64,000 bases of DNA from Anaerolineales bacterium (GCA_020060485.1 JAGVAB010000029.1:11438-75437), one strand, 5' to 3'; positions 7,729-16,909 are shown, numbered from the stretch's first letter. Numbers and translations are program-made. Notes: a model not told the origin generated them from the sequence alone.

Positions 7729-10050
7729 TTGGAAGCTTACTGTGTAAAGTGTAAAGAAAAGCGTGAAATGGATCATCCGGCGGCGGATTTCAATGCCTCG
7801 GGTGCGGCAATCACTCGCGGACAATGTCCGGTGTGTGCCACAAAAATGGTGCGTATCGGCAAAACCGAGGCGCATGAAGGGTTGACCCCGCCGGAGAAAC
7901 AAAAGAAGAACGGACAGAAGCGCACTGGAAAGCTGGTGATCGTTGAATCGCCGGCCAAGGCGCGCACAGTTGGCCGGTTTTTGGGGAAAGAGTACACGGT
8001 CAAGGCGTCGGTTGGGCATGTGCGTGATTTGTTACGTTCATCGCTTTCTGTAGATGTGGAAAATGATTTTGCCCCCAAATATCGGGTGCCCAACGAAAAG
8101 CGCCAGATTGTCAAGGATTTAAAAGCTGACGCCAAAAAAGCGGAAGAAATTTACCTGGCAACTGACCCTGACCGGGAAGGCGAAGCTATTGCCTGGCATC
8201 TGCTGGAAGCGGCAGAGATGGAGCCTGAACGAACCCGGCGGGTTGTATTTCATGAGATCACCAAGAGCGCTATTGAGGAGTCTTTCCGGAATCCCAAGCA
8301 GCTGGATATGCACCTGGTGGATGCGCAGCAGGCACGGCGGGTGCTGGACCGCCTGGTGGGGTATGGTATCAGCCCGCTGCTTTGGCAAAAAGTACGCAGC
8401 CGGCTTTCGGCAGGGCGGGTGCAGTCGGTGGCGCTGCGCCTGGTGGTGGAGCGCGAGCGCGAGATCGAGGCTTTTGACCCGGTGGAGTACTGGACGATCA
8501 AGGCCAGATTAAAGGCTGAAGGCAGAAAAGAAGAGTATCTGGCCCGTCTGGTGCGAATCGACGGTGAAGAGCCTGCTCTGTCGAATGAAGAATCTGTGCA
8601 GAAGATCCTGGGTGATCTGGAAGCGGCACGCTATGTGATCACCAAGATCAAACGCGGCGAACGCACGCGCAAACCGAATGCACCGTTCATCACCAGCACC
8701 TTGCAGCAGCAAGCCTCGCGCCGGCTGGGTTTCACTGCCAAGCGGACGATGGCTTTGGCACAGCAATTGTATGAGGGAATTGATGTGGGCGATGGGGGCA
8801 GTACTGGCCTGATCACCTACATGCGTACAGATTCCACCAATATTGCCAAAGAGGCGGCTGACCAGGCACGCCATTATATTACCCGGCATTACGGTGCGGA
8901 ATATGTGCCTGAATCCCCGAACCAATACAAAACCAGCGCCAAATCGGCCCAGGAAGCGCATGAAGCGATCCGGCCGACGTCTGTGATGCGTGACCCAAAG
9001 GCTATCAAGAATCATCTGACACGAGACCAGTTTCGCCTGTACCAGTTGATCTGGCAGGGATTTCTGGCATCGCAGATGGCGGCAGCAGTATTTGATACAC
9101 TGACGGTTGAAATTGATGCAGACGGACAGGCGCATGCCTATAAACTGCGCTCTTCCGGTTCGACGATGCGTTTTCCAGGCTTTCTGGTGGTGTACGCTGA
9201 CATCAAGGACGAAGATCAGGCTGAAGATGAAAACGGCAACGGCTCCATCATCCCGGAAGGTTTGGCGGAAGGCCAGCGTCAGGAACTGGTGTGTCTGATC
9301 CCCGAACAACATTTCACCCAGCCGCCGCCGCGTTATACGGATGCCTCGCTGGTGCAGTCGCTGGAAGAATATGGCATTGGCCGGCCTTCGACTTATGCTT
9401 CCATTTTATCCACGATCCAGGAACGCGGATATGTCTTCAAGGATAATAAACGACTGACGCCGACAGAGACCGGTTTTCTGGTCAATGATCTGCTGGTGGA
9501 TTATTTCGAGGATATTATCAATACCGGGTTCTCGGCGCAAATGGAAGCCAGGCTGGATGAAATTGCAGACGGCGAACAAAATTGGGTGAAAGTTGTAGCG
9601 GACTTTTACGATAAATTTTCACCGGAACTGGAACACGCCAAGCAGGAGATGCCCGAGGCAAAAGCTGAGCTTGAAAAGGTCGGCCGCGCCTGCCCGAAGT
9701 GCGGGCATGACCTGGTCATTCGTTTTGGCCGGTTTGGAAAATTCATCAGTTGCAGTAACTTTCCGGAATGCCGCTACACTGAGGCCTGGCTGGAGAAGAT
9801 AGGCGTGCATTGCCCTCAATGCAGCGATGGGGAAGTGGTGCAACGCCGCACACGCAAGGGGCGGGTTTTTTATGGCTGCTCCAACTATCCTGAATGTGAT
9901 TTCACATCCTGGAAACAGCCCATCCCGGTGCCATGTCCAAGTTGCCAGGGCACGCTGGTGATCCTCAGCAAACGGGAAGCACAGTGCCTGGCTTGCGAAG
10001 AAACCTTCTTGCTGGATGCGCTGCCCCAGCCCGAGCCAGATCAGGCATAA
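7729..10050 (+). CDS. topA: DNA topoisomerase I with N-terminal DUF5679 zinc ribbon
   Basis: 773 residues from a TTG at 7729, supported by AGGAG (7717-7721). The first 50 residues form a zinc ribbon (YCVKCKEKREM ... CPVCATKMVRIG), recognised as DUF5679. The TOPRIM domain begins at about 65 (LVIVESPAKARTVGRFLG) and contains DPDREGEAIAWHL. The catalytic tyrosine is Y364 in TGLITYMRTDST. Three C-terminal zinc ribbons follow: CPKCGHDL ... CSNFPEC, CPQCSDGE ... CSNYPEC and CPSCQGT ... CLAC. Function: relaxation of negative supercoils. A longer open frame extends back into manC, but those residues are shadow. A hairpin terminator follows at once. Confidence 0.96.
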   Translation: MEAYCVKCKEKREMDHPAADFNASGAAITRGQCPVCATKMVRIGKTEAHEGLTPPEKQKKNGQKRTGKLVIVESPAKARTVGRFLGKEYTVKASVGHVRDLLRSSLSVDVENDFAPKYRVPNEKRQIVKDLKADAKKAEEIYLATDPDREGEAIAWHLLEAAEMEPERTRRVVFHEITKSAIEESFRNPKQLDMHLVDAQQARRVLDRLVGYGISPLLWQKVRSRLSAGRVQSVALRLVVEREREIEAFDPVEYWTIKARLKAEGRKEEYLARLVRIDGEEPALSNEESVQKILGDLEAARYVITKIKRGERTRKPNAPFITSTLQQQASRRLGFTAKRTMALAQQLYEGIDVGDGGSTGLITYMRTDSTNIAKEAADQARHYITRHYGAEYVPESPNQYKTSAKSAQEAHEAIRPTSVMRDPKAIKNHLTRDQFRLYQLIWQGFLASQMAAAVFDTLTVEIDADGQAHAYKLRSSGSTMRFPGFLVVYADIKDEDQAEDENGNGSIIPEGLAEGQRQELVCLIPEQHFTQPPPRYTDASLVQSLEEYGIGRPSTYASILSTIQERGYVFKDNKRLTPTETGFLVNDLLVDYFEDIINTGFSAQMEARLDEIADGEQNWVKVVADFYDKFSPELEHAKQEMPEAKAELEKVGRACPKCGHDLVIRFGRFGKFISCSNFPECRYTEAWLEKIGVHCPQCSDGEVVQRRTRKGRVFYGCSNYPECDFTSWKQPIPVPCPSCQGTLVILSKREAQCLACEETFLLDALPQPEPDQA

Positions 10051-10057
10051 TCCTTGC

Positions 10058-10095
10058 AACAGCTACAACAAATCTGGTTGTAGCTGTTTTATTTG
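10058..10095 (+). terminator. Rho-independent terminator after topA
   Basis: Arms AACAGCTACAAC (10058-10069) and GTTGTAGCTGTT (10077-10088), loop of seven, followed by TTATTT. It ends the ffh-topA run. Confidence 0.9.
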
Positions 10096-10124
10096 CATGA
10101 GATGGGATGTTTTGGTTCATGTGG

Positions 10125-10153
10125 TTGCGTTCTTGTGAAATTTGTTCTAAAAT
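10125..10153 (+). promoter_or_regulatory. Promoter of the 10205-11197 gene
   Basis: TTGCGT (10125-10130), 17-base spacer, TAAAAT (10148-10153), 51 bases before the chosen ATG. Confidence 0.6.
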
Positions 10154-10204
10154 AGAATAGGTTGAGATACAATGCACAACCGGAATGATATGAGGAGCAT
10201 GGGC

Positions 10205-11197
10205 ATGGATAGAATAAGGCAGTACCTCACCAAAGAGAACCTGATACCTGCTGTGATAGGTTTTGTGCTTGGGGTGTTGATTGGCTGGTTTGCAATCGGC
10301 TGGGGGGTCTGGCCGGTGAGTTGGGTCGACGCCGAAGCGCAACAACTGCGGCCGGATTTGCAGACCGAGTGGTTGAAGATGTCCATTCAGTCCTATGAGC
10401 TGAGTAGAAATCCAGACCTGGCCATTAAAAGATGGCAGTCTCTGGGGGATGCTGCACCGGGGGCGTTGAATCAATTACGCCTTGACCCGGACCTGCGCAT
10501 GGAAACGCTGACGGCTTTTGAAGAGCTTGTCAAAGCCACTGCGGATATTTCCAAGCCAACAGTGGAGAAGGAAGCGGCCCGGCCGAACTGGATGCTGCTG
10601 CTTGGGGTGCTATGTGCATTGGTTTTGGTGGTGGCAGGCGCATTGGCCTACATCTTCCTGATTCGCAACAAGCACAAGCCAGCTGACGGCGGAGAATCTC
10701 CCATGTCTGAAGCTCACCGCCTCAGCCGGGAGGCTGACCGCACAGATTTTGGCGTTGATGGCGGCGATCTTCCCATTGTTCAATTCATGACCACATATAC
10801 ACTGGGGAATAATTTTTATGATGATTCCTTCAGCATTGATTCGCCTGCGGGTGAGTTTCTGGGTGAATGCGGAGTGGGAATATCGGAGACGATCGGTGTG
10901 GGGGATCCCAAGAAAGTCACAGCTTTTGAAGTGTGGTTGTTTGACAAGAACGACATTCAAACCGTGACCAAGGTCGTGATGAGCGAACATGGTTTCAATG
11001 ATCCACCGATGCGTCAACGGCTGTCTGCCAAAGGCGACCCGGTGCTTGCCAAGGTTGGAGATCAGGTAGAGCTGGAGACAGCCACGCTGGTTTTGGCTGC
11101 CAGAATTGTGGATATGGAATATGCCCAGGGCGCGCTGCCTGAAAAAAGCTACTTTGAACGGGCAACGATCGAACTGGCAGTGTGGCCGAAGGGATAA
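10205..11197 (+). CDS. Unrecognised membrane protein with two transmembrane segments
   Basis: 330 residues, family not recognised. A first transmembrane segment near residues 13-35 (IPAVIGFVLGVLIGWFAIGW) carries a WPVxW motif. An extracytoplasmic helical segment of about 90 residues follows, then a second transmembrane stretch (about 131-153) and a cytoplasmic C-terminal domain of about 170 residues. That domain opens with an acidic Ser/Arg linker and contains DDSFSIDSPAGEFLGECGVGI and VTAFEVWLFDKNDIQTVTKV. It has the look of a conserved phylum-specific protein. The start at 10205 is chosen because GAGGAG lies seven bases upstream; the ATG at 10199 is too close to it. It is monocistronic, with its own promoter and terminator. 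Confidence 0.8.
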   Translation: MDRIRQYLTKENLIPAVIGFVLGVLIGWFAIGWGVWPVSWVDAEAQQLRPDLQTEWLKMSIQSYELSRNPDLAIKRWQSLGDAAPGALNQLRLDPDLRMETLTAFEELVKATADISKPTVEKEAARPNWMLLLGVLCALVLVVAGALAYIFLIRNKHKPADGGESPMSEAHRLSREADRTDFGVDGGDLPIVQFMTTYTLGNNFYDDSFSIDSPAGEFLGECGVGISETIGVGDPKKVTAFEVWLFDKNDIQTVTKVVMSEHGFNDPPMRQRLSAKGDPVLAKVGDQVELETATLVLAARIVDMEYAQGALPEKSYFERATIELAVWPKG

Positions 11198-11219
11198 AAA
11201 GGCGGCTAGAGAAAAGATA

Positions 11220-11256
11220 CGTCCCTCCCGCAGCTTGGGAGGGACGATTTTATTTA
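11220..11256. terminator. Bidirectional terminator between convergent genes
   Basis: Arms CGTCCCTCCC (11220-11229) and GGGAGGGACG (11237-11246), followed by ATTTTATTT on the plus strand and by TATCTTTTC on the minus strand. It can serve both the membrane-protein gene and the flavodiiron gene. Confidence 0.85.
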
Positions 11257-11263
11257 AGAAGGG

Positions 11264-12481
11264 CTATGCTGCGATTCTTTCCTTGACCTTGCGGGCATAA
11301 GCTGCGCCTAGCGCCCGTGCTTTTTGCAGGTCGTTCGGAGACGCAGCGCCGCAAAACTCTATAGAATCCATGACTTCCCAATTCAATGTAGCTGTAATGG
11401 AATCAAATTCCCGCATGCCACCGCCATTCCAGCCGAAGCTGCCAAAGCGGGCAACGGTGCGGTCGGCAGCAAAACGCTTGCGGGCAAGCTCATCCAGCAT
11501 GTGTGCCATGGGAGGATAGATGCCGCCCTCATAGGTGGGTGCTCCTATCAGTATGCCTTCGCTGACCATGACTTCCGAGAGGATGTAGCTGGAATGGGTC
11601 TTGAGCACATCGAACATTTTCAAGGGGAGTCCCTCATCCAGCACACCCTGGGCGACAGATTCGGCAAAAACCATGGTGCTGCCGTACATGGAACCGGTCA
11701 GCATGGTAATGCCGGCCTGACGGGAGGCTGCGCCCAGGCAATACTCTGACCACTTTTTGTAGTATGTGACGATCTCCTGCGGGTCTTTGCGCCAAATCAG
11801 CCCGTGAGAAGGGGCGACCATCTTAACGGGCACCTGTTCCAGTTTTTTGATGGCATTGAGCACTGCTTTTTTGAACAGGCTGACGATGTTGGCATAGTAG
11901 CGCTGGGCTTCCTGGATGTAGAAAGCCTTGTCTACGACATCATCATCGAAAATGCCGCCTTGCAAGGCGCCATACGAGCCAAATGCATCACAACTGAAAA
12001 GGATCTGCTGGCTGGTTTCAAAGGTCATCATGGTTTCTGGCCAGTGCACATTCGGTGTGCAGACAAACCTGAGGGTGTGGTCGCCCAGTGACAATTCCTC
12101 GCCATCGGCCACCACCCGAAAATTGTCGCCCAGGCCATAAAAACTTTTCAGCATGTTTTGCGTTTTCTGCGTGCCCAGCATGGTAATCTGCGGGGCAACC
12201 CGCAGCAAAGCGGCGATTGCACCTGAGTGATCCGGTTCCATGTGATTGATGACCAGATAATCCAGTTCTGCAAAGTCGACCTTGTTCTGGATTTGTCTGA
12301 ACAGTTCTTCAGTGGTGAGCTCTTTGGTGAGGTCAATCAGGACTTTCTTTTGATCATTGATGAGATACGAGTTGTAAGAAACGCCTTCTTCAATGATCGG
12401 CCACAAGCCCTCAAAATAGTCTGTTTGATGGTCGTTGACACCAACCCAAAAGATGCCTGGTCTGAGTTCAATCGCGTTCAT
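11264..12481 (-). CDS. fprA: Flavodiiron protein (A-type flavoprotein, FprA family)
   Basis: 405 residues: a metallo-beta-lactamase-like diiron domain (1-250) plus a C-terminal flavodoxin domain (about 255-405). Metal ligands are all present: H80, E82, D84 and H85 in HMEPDH, H146 in NVHWPE, D165 in SCDAFG and H226 in SHGLIW. The FMN loop is TGSMYGSTM. These enzymes reduce O2 to water or NO to N2O in anaerobes; the partner rubredoxin or NADH reductase is not nearby. GGAG seven bases upstream supports the start. It lies 23 bases after greA, so it may be cotranscribed. Confidence 0.93.
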   Translation of the reverse strand: MNAIELRPGIFWVGVNDHQTDYFEGLWPIIEEGVSYNSYLINDQKKVLIDLTKELTTEELFRQIQNKVDFAELDYLVINHMEPDHSGAIAALLRVAPQITMLGTQKTQNMLKSFYGLGDNFRVVADGEELSLGDHTLRFVCTPNVHWPETMMTFETSQQILFSCDAFGSYGALQGGIFDDDVVDKAFYIQEAQRYYANIVSLFKKAVLNAIKKLEQVPVKMVAPSHGLIWRKDPQEIVTYYKKWSEYCLGAASRQAGITMLTGSMYGSTMVFAESVAQGVLDEGLPLKMFDVLKTHSSYILSEVMVSEGILIGAPTYEGGIYPPMAHMLDELARKRFAADRTVARFGSFGWNGGGMREFDSITATLNWEVMDSIEFCGAASPNDLQKARALGAAYARKVKERIAA

Positions 12482-12504
12482 CTTTTTGCTCCAAATGGTC
12501 AGTG

Positions 12505-12972
12505 TCAGGAGATTTCCACAATGGTCATCAGCACTTTGCCGCCAGGGGTTTCGATTTGCACGGCATCACCTTTTTTGTGGCCGAGCAGGGCTTTGCCAAT
12601 GGGTGATTCGTGCGAGATACGGCCATTGACAGGATCGGCTTCTTTGGGGCCAACCAGGAAGTAGGTTTCTTCCGGATAACCCTCTTCCTTGACCGTCACG
12701 TGATTGCCAATGCCGATCACATCTTTGGTGAGTACAAGATCATCAATGATTTTGGCATTACTGAGGGTGGCTTCCAATTCCATGATCCGCCCTTCCAGAA
12801 AGCCTTGTTCCTCTTTGGCGGCGGTGTAATCGGCATTTTCGGACAGATCGCCTTGCTGGATGGCAATGCGCAAGCGAACCGCAAGTTCTTCACGGGCGGT
12901 AGTTTGAAGATATTCCAGCTCTTCCTTCAGGCGGCGGGCGCCTTCGGCGGTCAAATAAGAAACATCATCCAT
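12505..12972 (-). CDS. greA: Transcription elongation factor GreA
   Basis: 155 residues. The N-terminal coiled coil carries the acidic tip (GDLSENADYTAAKEEQG), and the C-terminal FKBP-like domain includes GRISHESPIGKALLGHKKGD. It rescues backtracked RNA polymerase by stimulating transcript cleavage. The ATG at 12972 has GGAG six bases upstream; an in-frame ATG at 12984 lies before that site. A TAAAAT element at 13009-13004 on the minus strand could be its -10, without a good -35. Confidence 0.96.
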   Translation of the reverse strand: MDDVSYLTAEGARRLKEELEYLQTTAREELAVRLRIAIQQGDLSENADYTAAKEEQGFLEGRIMELEATLSNAKIIDDLVLTKDVIGIGNHVTVKEEGYPEETYFLVGPKEADPVNGRISHESPIGKALLGHKKGDAVQIETPGGKVLMTIVEIS

Positions 12973-13056
12973 GGTGTGCTCCATTTGTTAATATTGGTCA
13001 TTGATTTTAGTAAACGCTGAACCAGACCTGGCAGTCCGGGGGCAGGTATTGAGTGG

Positions 13057-14208
13057 CTAGGGCAAGGAAAGCGGGTTAAAGAGTTTGTCGTATTCTTCAA
13101 CTGCGAACCGGTCGGTCATCCCGGCTATGTAATCGCAGATCGTTTGCTCCAAACCGCGAATTTCCATCCAGCCCTGGATATGTGCAGGCAGGATAGAGGG
13201 TTCAGAAAGATAGGCTTCAAAGAGGTCATTGATGGTTCTCTCTGCCTTGACTGCCATCCGGATGACGCGAGGATGGCGATAAAGGTTTGCATACAGGAAG
13301 TCTTTGAGCTGGCGATTGCGCCGGTGCATTTCCTCACTAAACCCAGTTACATTATACGTCAGGCGCTGCAATTCGTCCACCGAGCGAACGGCGCTTTCCT
13401 GAATTCGCCGGTTGGTGGTTTCGATCATGTCGTTGACTTCCAATCCGATCAGGCGGCGGATGATGCGATGCCGCCACAGGTCGTCAAGGGCGCGGTCCGA
13501 CCAACCCAGACTGGCAGCAACCACTTCCCATAGTTCAATGCCATCCAGAATGTGCGGGGTCAGCATGCCGGAACGCAGGCCGTCATCCAGGTCATGGGCA
13601 GTATAAGCCAGTTCATCGGCGATGTTGACGATTTGCGCTTCCAGGTGGCCGCGCAATTCGGGGTTGTAGCCAGTGACATCGACTTTGTCATATTCTGTTT
13701 CATGCTTGATGATGCCTTCGAGGACCTCATAGGTCAAATTGAGGCCGGGAAAATCCGGGTAGCGCTGCTCCAGTTCGGTGACAATGCGCACGGAATGCCG
13801 ATTATGTTCAAAACCGCCATGGTCGCGCATCAGCCGGGCCAGAGTACGTTCGCCTGAATGACCAAATGGCGGGTGGCCGATGTCATGAGCCAGGCAAATC
13901 GTTTCCACCAGGTCTTCATTGGCGCCCAGGGCACGTGCCAGCGTGCGACCGATCTGGGCCACTTCAAGGGTGTGGGTCAGACGGGTGCGGTAATAGTCAC
14001 CCTCGTAATTGATGAAGACCTGGGTTTTGTATTCCAGACGGCGGAAAGCAGTGGTGTGCAGTACCCGGTCGCGGTCGCGTTGAAAGCAGGTGCGGTAGTC
14101 AGGTTCTTCTTCGGGAAATTTGCGGCCTTTGGTATCCTTGCTGCGGATGGCGTAGGGAGCCAACAATTGATCTTCAAATTCTTCAAACCGAGATCGAAGG
14201 GGTGTCAT
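13057..14208 (-). CDS. dgt: Deoxyguanosinetriphosphate triphosphohydrolase-like protein (HD superfamily)
   Basis: 383 residues. The HD-type metal site is visible: H79 in RLTHTLEVAQ, H108-D109 in AHDIGHPPFGH, and D195 in the later NIADELAYTAHDLDDG region. RDRDRVLHTTAFRRLEYKTQV is the typical dGTPase-like opening. Family members remove triphosphate from dNTPs and tune dNTP pools; this is the short type without the E. coli insertion. AGGAG five bases before the ATG supports the start. Neighbours greA and the isoprenoid kinases give no functional hint. Confidence 0.9.
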   Translation of the reverse strand: MTPLRSRFEEFEDQLLAPYAIRSKDTKGRKFPEEEPDYRTCFQRDRDRVLHTTAFRRLEYKTQVFINYEGDYYRTRLTHTLEVAQIGRTLARALGANEDLVETICLAHDIGHPPFGHSGERTLARLMRDHGGFEHNRHSVRIVTELEQRYPDFPGLNLTYEVLEGIIKHETEYDKVDVTGYNPELRGHLEAQIVNIADELAYTAHDLDDGLRSGMLTPHILDGIELWEVVAASLGWSDRALDDLWRHRIIRRLIGLEVNDMIETTNRRIQESAVRSVDELQRLTYNVTGFSEEMHRRNRQLKDFLYANLYRHPRVIRMAVKAERTINDLFEAYLSEPSILPAHIQGWMEIRGLEQTICDYIAGMTDRFAVEEYDKLFNPLSLP

Positions 14209-14261
14209 ATCGTCTCCTAATTGGCCGCCAATATACTGGCGACATGCTGCGTAAATGCTGT

Positions 14262-15062
14262 TCAGGAATTGTTGTTTAAGATGATTGTACCCGGATTGCG
14301 GCCTTGCAAGGCTTCCAACAACTGACCAGGCTGCCGGCCAGAAAAGATGAGTACCTCAAGCTGTGGAAATTGGGTGACCAGATCCACCATGCTCTTAACT
14401 TTGGCCAGCATTCCACCGGTCACATCCACAGAGGATGAGCCGAGGATGTTGGCCGAGAGAGCGGGATAGGATGCCGGGGTGATGGTTTCAATGCGCCGGG
14501 TGCAGACTGGAAAATCCTGCCAGACAGCAGTCTCAATGCCGGCGATGAGAATGCGCTGCGGCAGGAGGGCGGGAGTGAGATGGAAGAAGAGTTCTTCGGT
14601 GGAGAGGATGGTGCCGCCTTGCTGTGCGTCAAAGATGACATCGCCAAAGATGAGAGGGATGATGCCTGCCGCCAATGCCGATTGAATGGGGGTAATGTCC
14701 CAGGCCTGGACAGTGCCTCGGCTGGTGGTGATGGCAGCAGAAGGCGGAAAGGAAAGCACCGGCAGCCCGGATTGGTGCAATGCTTGCAGGACAATTTCAT
14801 TCAGGGCGCGGGCTTCGTGCCAGACTTCAACAAATCCGCGCCAATCCTGCGGTGAGTGAACACCCTGGCGGGTGTTGTATTGTTTGGCTGGTGTATGACC
14901 GAATGAACCGGAGCCGTGGCCGATCAACAACTGCAAGCCAGGATCGGCCTGGCGGGCCTGGGCAATCTCGGCGGCCAGGCGGTCGATGATCTCTGGCCGC
15001 GGGGTGTGCGGCTGGTCCTTATCGGTGATGAGCGAGCCGCCCAGCTTCAGGAAGATCAGCAT
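14262..15062 (-). CDS. Isopentenyl phosphate kinase
   Basis: 266-residue amino acid kinase-fold protein. The N-terminus FLKLGGSLITDK and the loop GHGSGSFGH (48-56) carry the histidine (H56) that marks isopentenyl phosphate kinases among amino acid kinases. SSSVDVTGGMLAKVKSM is the conserved C-terminal segment. It converts isopentenyl phosphate and ATP to isopentenyl diphosphate, the last step of the alternative mevalonate pathway. Its start overlaps the mevalonate kinase stop by seven bases, implying translational coupling and a shared pathway. The matching phosphomevalonate decarboxylase is not in the window. Confidence 0.9.
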   Translation of the reverse strand: MLIFLKLGGSLITDKDQPHTPRPEIIDRLAAEIAQARQADPGLQLLIGHGSGSFGHTPAKQYNTRQGVHSPQDWRGFVEVWHEARALNEIVLQALHQSGLPVLSFPPSAAITTSRGTVQAWDITPIQSALAAGIIPLIFGDVIFDAQQGGTILSTEELFFHLTPALLPQRILIAGIETAVWQDFPVCTRRIETITPASYPALSANILGSSSVDVTGGMLAKVKSMVDLVTQFPQLEVLIFSGRQPGQLLEALQGRNPGTIILNNNS

Positions 15063-16018
15063 GGCGGTCCTCCGGTGGGTGAAATGCAGGTGAGGATGGT
15101 GCTGGCTGCGCCGCTGGCTTGCAAGGCAGCGGCAACGGTTTGGGCTTTTTCCGGGTTTACCAGGGCCAGGATGTTGCCGCCGCGCCCGGCGCCGGAGAGT
15201 TTGGCGCCCAATGCACCGGCTTGCAGGGCAGTGTCAATCAAGTGGTCCAACTCGGGTAGTGAGACGCCCAGGTGCTGCAACACCCGATGGTTTTCTGTCA
15301 TCAGGGGGCCAAGGTCAGCAACTGTGCCTTGCTGGATGGCGTGCAATGCCTGGTTTGAGATGCGGGCGACCTGATCGAACAGCGCTTCGAAGGCGTCGGG
15401 CTGCTGGCCATGTGCCTGGCGGACTGCGGCGACCACATCGGCGGTGCTGCTGGTGATGCCGGACTGGGCGATGACCAGATTAAAGGGTGCGGCCACGCGG
15501 ATGAAGTGCAGCGGCTGTTGACGAATGAAATACACGGGTTTCGCATAGGCAATGACTGTATTGTCAATACCAGAGGGCGTGCCGTGGTAGGCTTTTTCGG
15601 CTTCATACGCCAGGCGGGATAGATCTTCAAGGGGCAGCGGATGCCCCAGGAATTCGGCAGCAGCGCGCAAAATGGCAACTGATATGGCCGCCCCGGATCC
15701 CAGGCCGGATGCAATCGGGATGGTGGAAGTAACCCGCAGATGACAGGCGGGGAAATGATCGATGGAGAAATGGTTTTGCAGACCGGCAAAGAGCAGCGTA
15801 AAGGCGTGATCGACGGGGAGTTCATCCAGATGGGCGGCCAGGCCAATGTCCGGGGCTTCGATGAAAACGCCTGGGCGGGGCGCAGTTGGTTTGGCGAGGA
15901 AGGTGGCCTTGGCGCGTACCTGTTCAACCGGCACTGCAATGGCCGGGCGGCCATAGACTACAGCATGTTCACCGAAGAGGATGATCTTTCCCGGCGCGGT
16001 TGCCGAAATGGATGGCAT
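15056..16018 (-). CDS. mvk: Mevalonate kinase (GHMP family)
   Basis: 320 residues. GHMP motif 1 is TAPGKIILFGEHAVVYGRPA (7-26), with GEHAVVYG typical of mevalonate kinases. Motif 2 is IPIASGLGSGAA (100-111), the catalytic aspartate is probably D152 in TPSGIDNTV, and motif 3 is KLSGAGRGG. It phosphorylates mevalonate. GAGG eight bases before the ATG supports the start. It is followed by isopentenyl phosphate kinase and preceded by a UbiA-type transferase 15 bases away, so the three genes probably form one transcript for isoprenoid and polyprenyl metabolism. Confidence 0.93.
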   Translation of the reverse strand: MPSISATAPGKIILFGEHAVVYGRPAIAVPVEQVRAKATFLAKPTAPRPGVFIEAPDIGLAAHLDELPVDHAFTLLFAGLQNHFSIDHFPACHLRVTSTIPIASGLGSGAAISVAILRAAAEFLGHPLPLEDLSRLAYEAEKAYHGTPSGIDNTVIAYAKPVYFIRQQPLHFIRVAAPFNLVIAQSGITSSTADVVAAVRQAHGQQPDAFEALFDQVARISNQALHAIQQGTVADLGPLMTENHRVLQHLGVSLPELDHLIDTALQAGALGAKLSGAGRGGNILALVNPEKAQTVAAALQASGAASTILTCISPTGGPPC

Positions 16019-16033
16019 TGGGTTTGCCTCGAA

Positions 16034-16903
16034 TCAAAACAAATAGAAGATGACCAGAACGGAAAGGCCCCACAACAGGCCGGCGATTTGCAATGGCCGG
16101 TCGGTCAGGACAAGGTCTTCAGGTGCGCCGCCAGCACCCTTTACCTGAACGAGGTAGAGGTAGCGGAACATGGCATACAGCACAAAGGGGATGGTCAACA
16201 TCATGGCGTTGTTTTCAGGCAGATTGGGGGCAAAGAAGGTGTACAGACTGTAGGCCATGATGGTCGTACTGCAAACGATGAGGATCATCTGGTCGAGCAA
16301 TTCGATGGTGTATCCATCCAATACTTTTCGGTGAGAATTGGCGCCCTCGGCCAGCAGCACCAGTTCCGAGCGGCGTTTACCAAAGCCCATGAAGAGGGCC
16401 AGCAGGGTGGTGCAGACGTAGAGCCAGGGGGAAAAGCGTTCGACATGGATCAGGCTGACGCCGGCTCCAACGCGCAGCACAAAACCGGCAGCAATGATCA
16501 TGACGTCGATCAGGGGAACGTGCTTTAACCATTTGGAGTAGGCCAGGTTCATCACAAAGTAGATGAGGGCGATCAGGGCAAAGAGCGGCGAGAGGAGATA
16601 GGCGGCGGGAAAACAGACAAGCAGGATCAAGATGGCCGCAGTGATGGCGGCGGACACCGGCAATTTTCCTGATGCAATCGGACGATGACGTTTTTGGGGA
16701 TGCTGACGGTCGGCTTCAATATCGGCGATGTCGTTGATGATGTAAACGACGCTGGAAAGCAGGCAAAAAATGAGCATACCGGCCAGGGTTACAGTCAGAG
16801 AATCGATATGGGTGAGCTGGCGATCAAAAACGATGGCCGCCAGGACGAATACATTCTTGACCCACTGCTTGGGGCGCATGGTTTTCAGGAGGTGTTTCAG
16901 CAT
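16034..16903 (-). CDS. UbiA-family decaprenyl-phosphate phosphoribosyltransferase-like protein
   Basis: 289 residues with about eight transmembrane segments. UbiA motifs are present: YIINDIADIEADRQHPQKR (first Asp-rich motif, with the HRPIASG that follows) and the second conserved segment YSKWLKHVPLIDVMII. The N-terminal RPKQWVKN and the HPQKRHRPIASG pattern match the decaprenyl-phosphate phosphoribosyltransferase branch (Rv3806c-like), which makes polyprenyl-phospho-ribose. The exact prenyl substrate is inferred. The ATG at 16903 is chosen over 16984 because it gives the usual N-terminus. No good ribosome-binding site is seen; a -10-like TATCAT lies six bases upstream, suggesting leaderless translation. 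Confidence 0.85.
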   Translation of the reverse strand: MLKHLLKTMRPKQWVKNVFVLAAIVFDRQLTHIDSLTVTLAGMLIFCLLSSVVYIINDIADIEADRQHPQKRHRPIASGKLPVSAAITAAILILLVCFPAAYLLSPLFALIALIYFVMNLAYSKWLKHVPLIDVMIIAAGFVLRVGAGVSLIHVERFSPWLYVCTTLLALFMGFGKRRSELVLLAEGANSHRKVLDGYTIELLDQMILIVCSTTIMAYSLYTFFAPNLPENNAMMLTIPFVLYAMFRYLYLVQVKGAGGAPEDLVLTDRPLQIAGLLWGLSVLVIFYLF

Positions 16904-16909
16904 GCTCAA

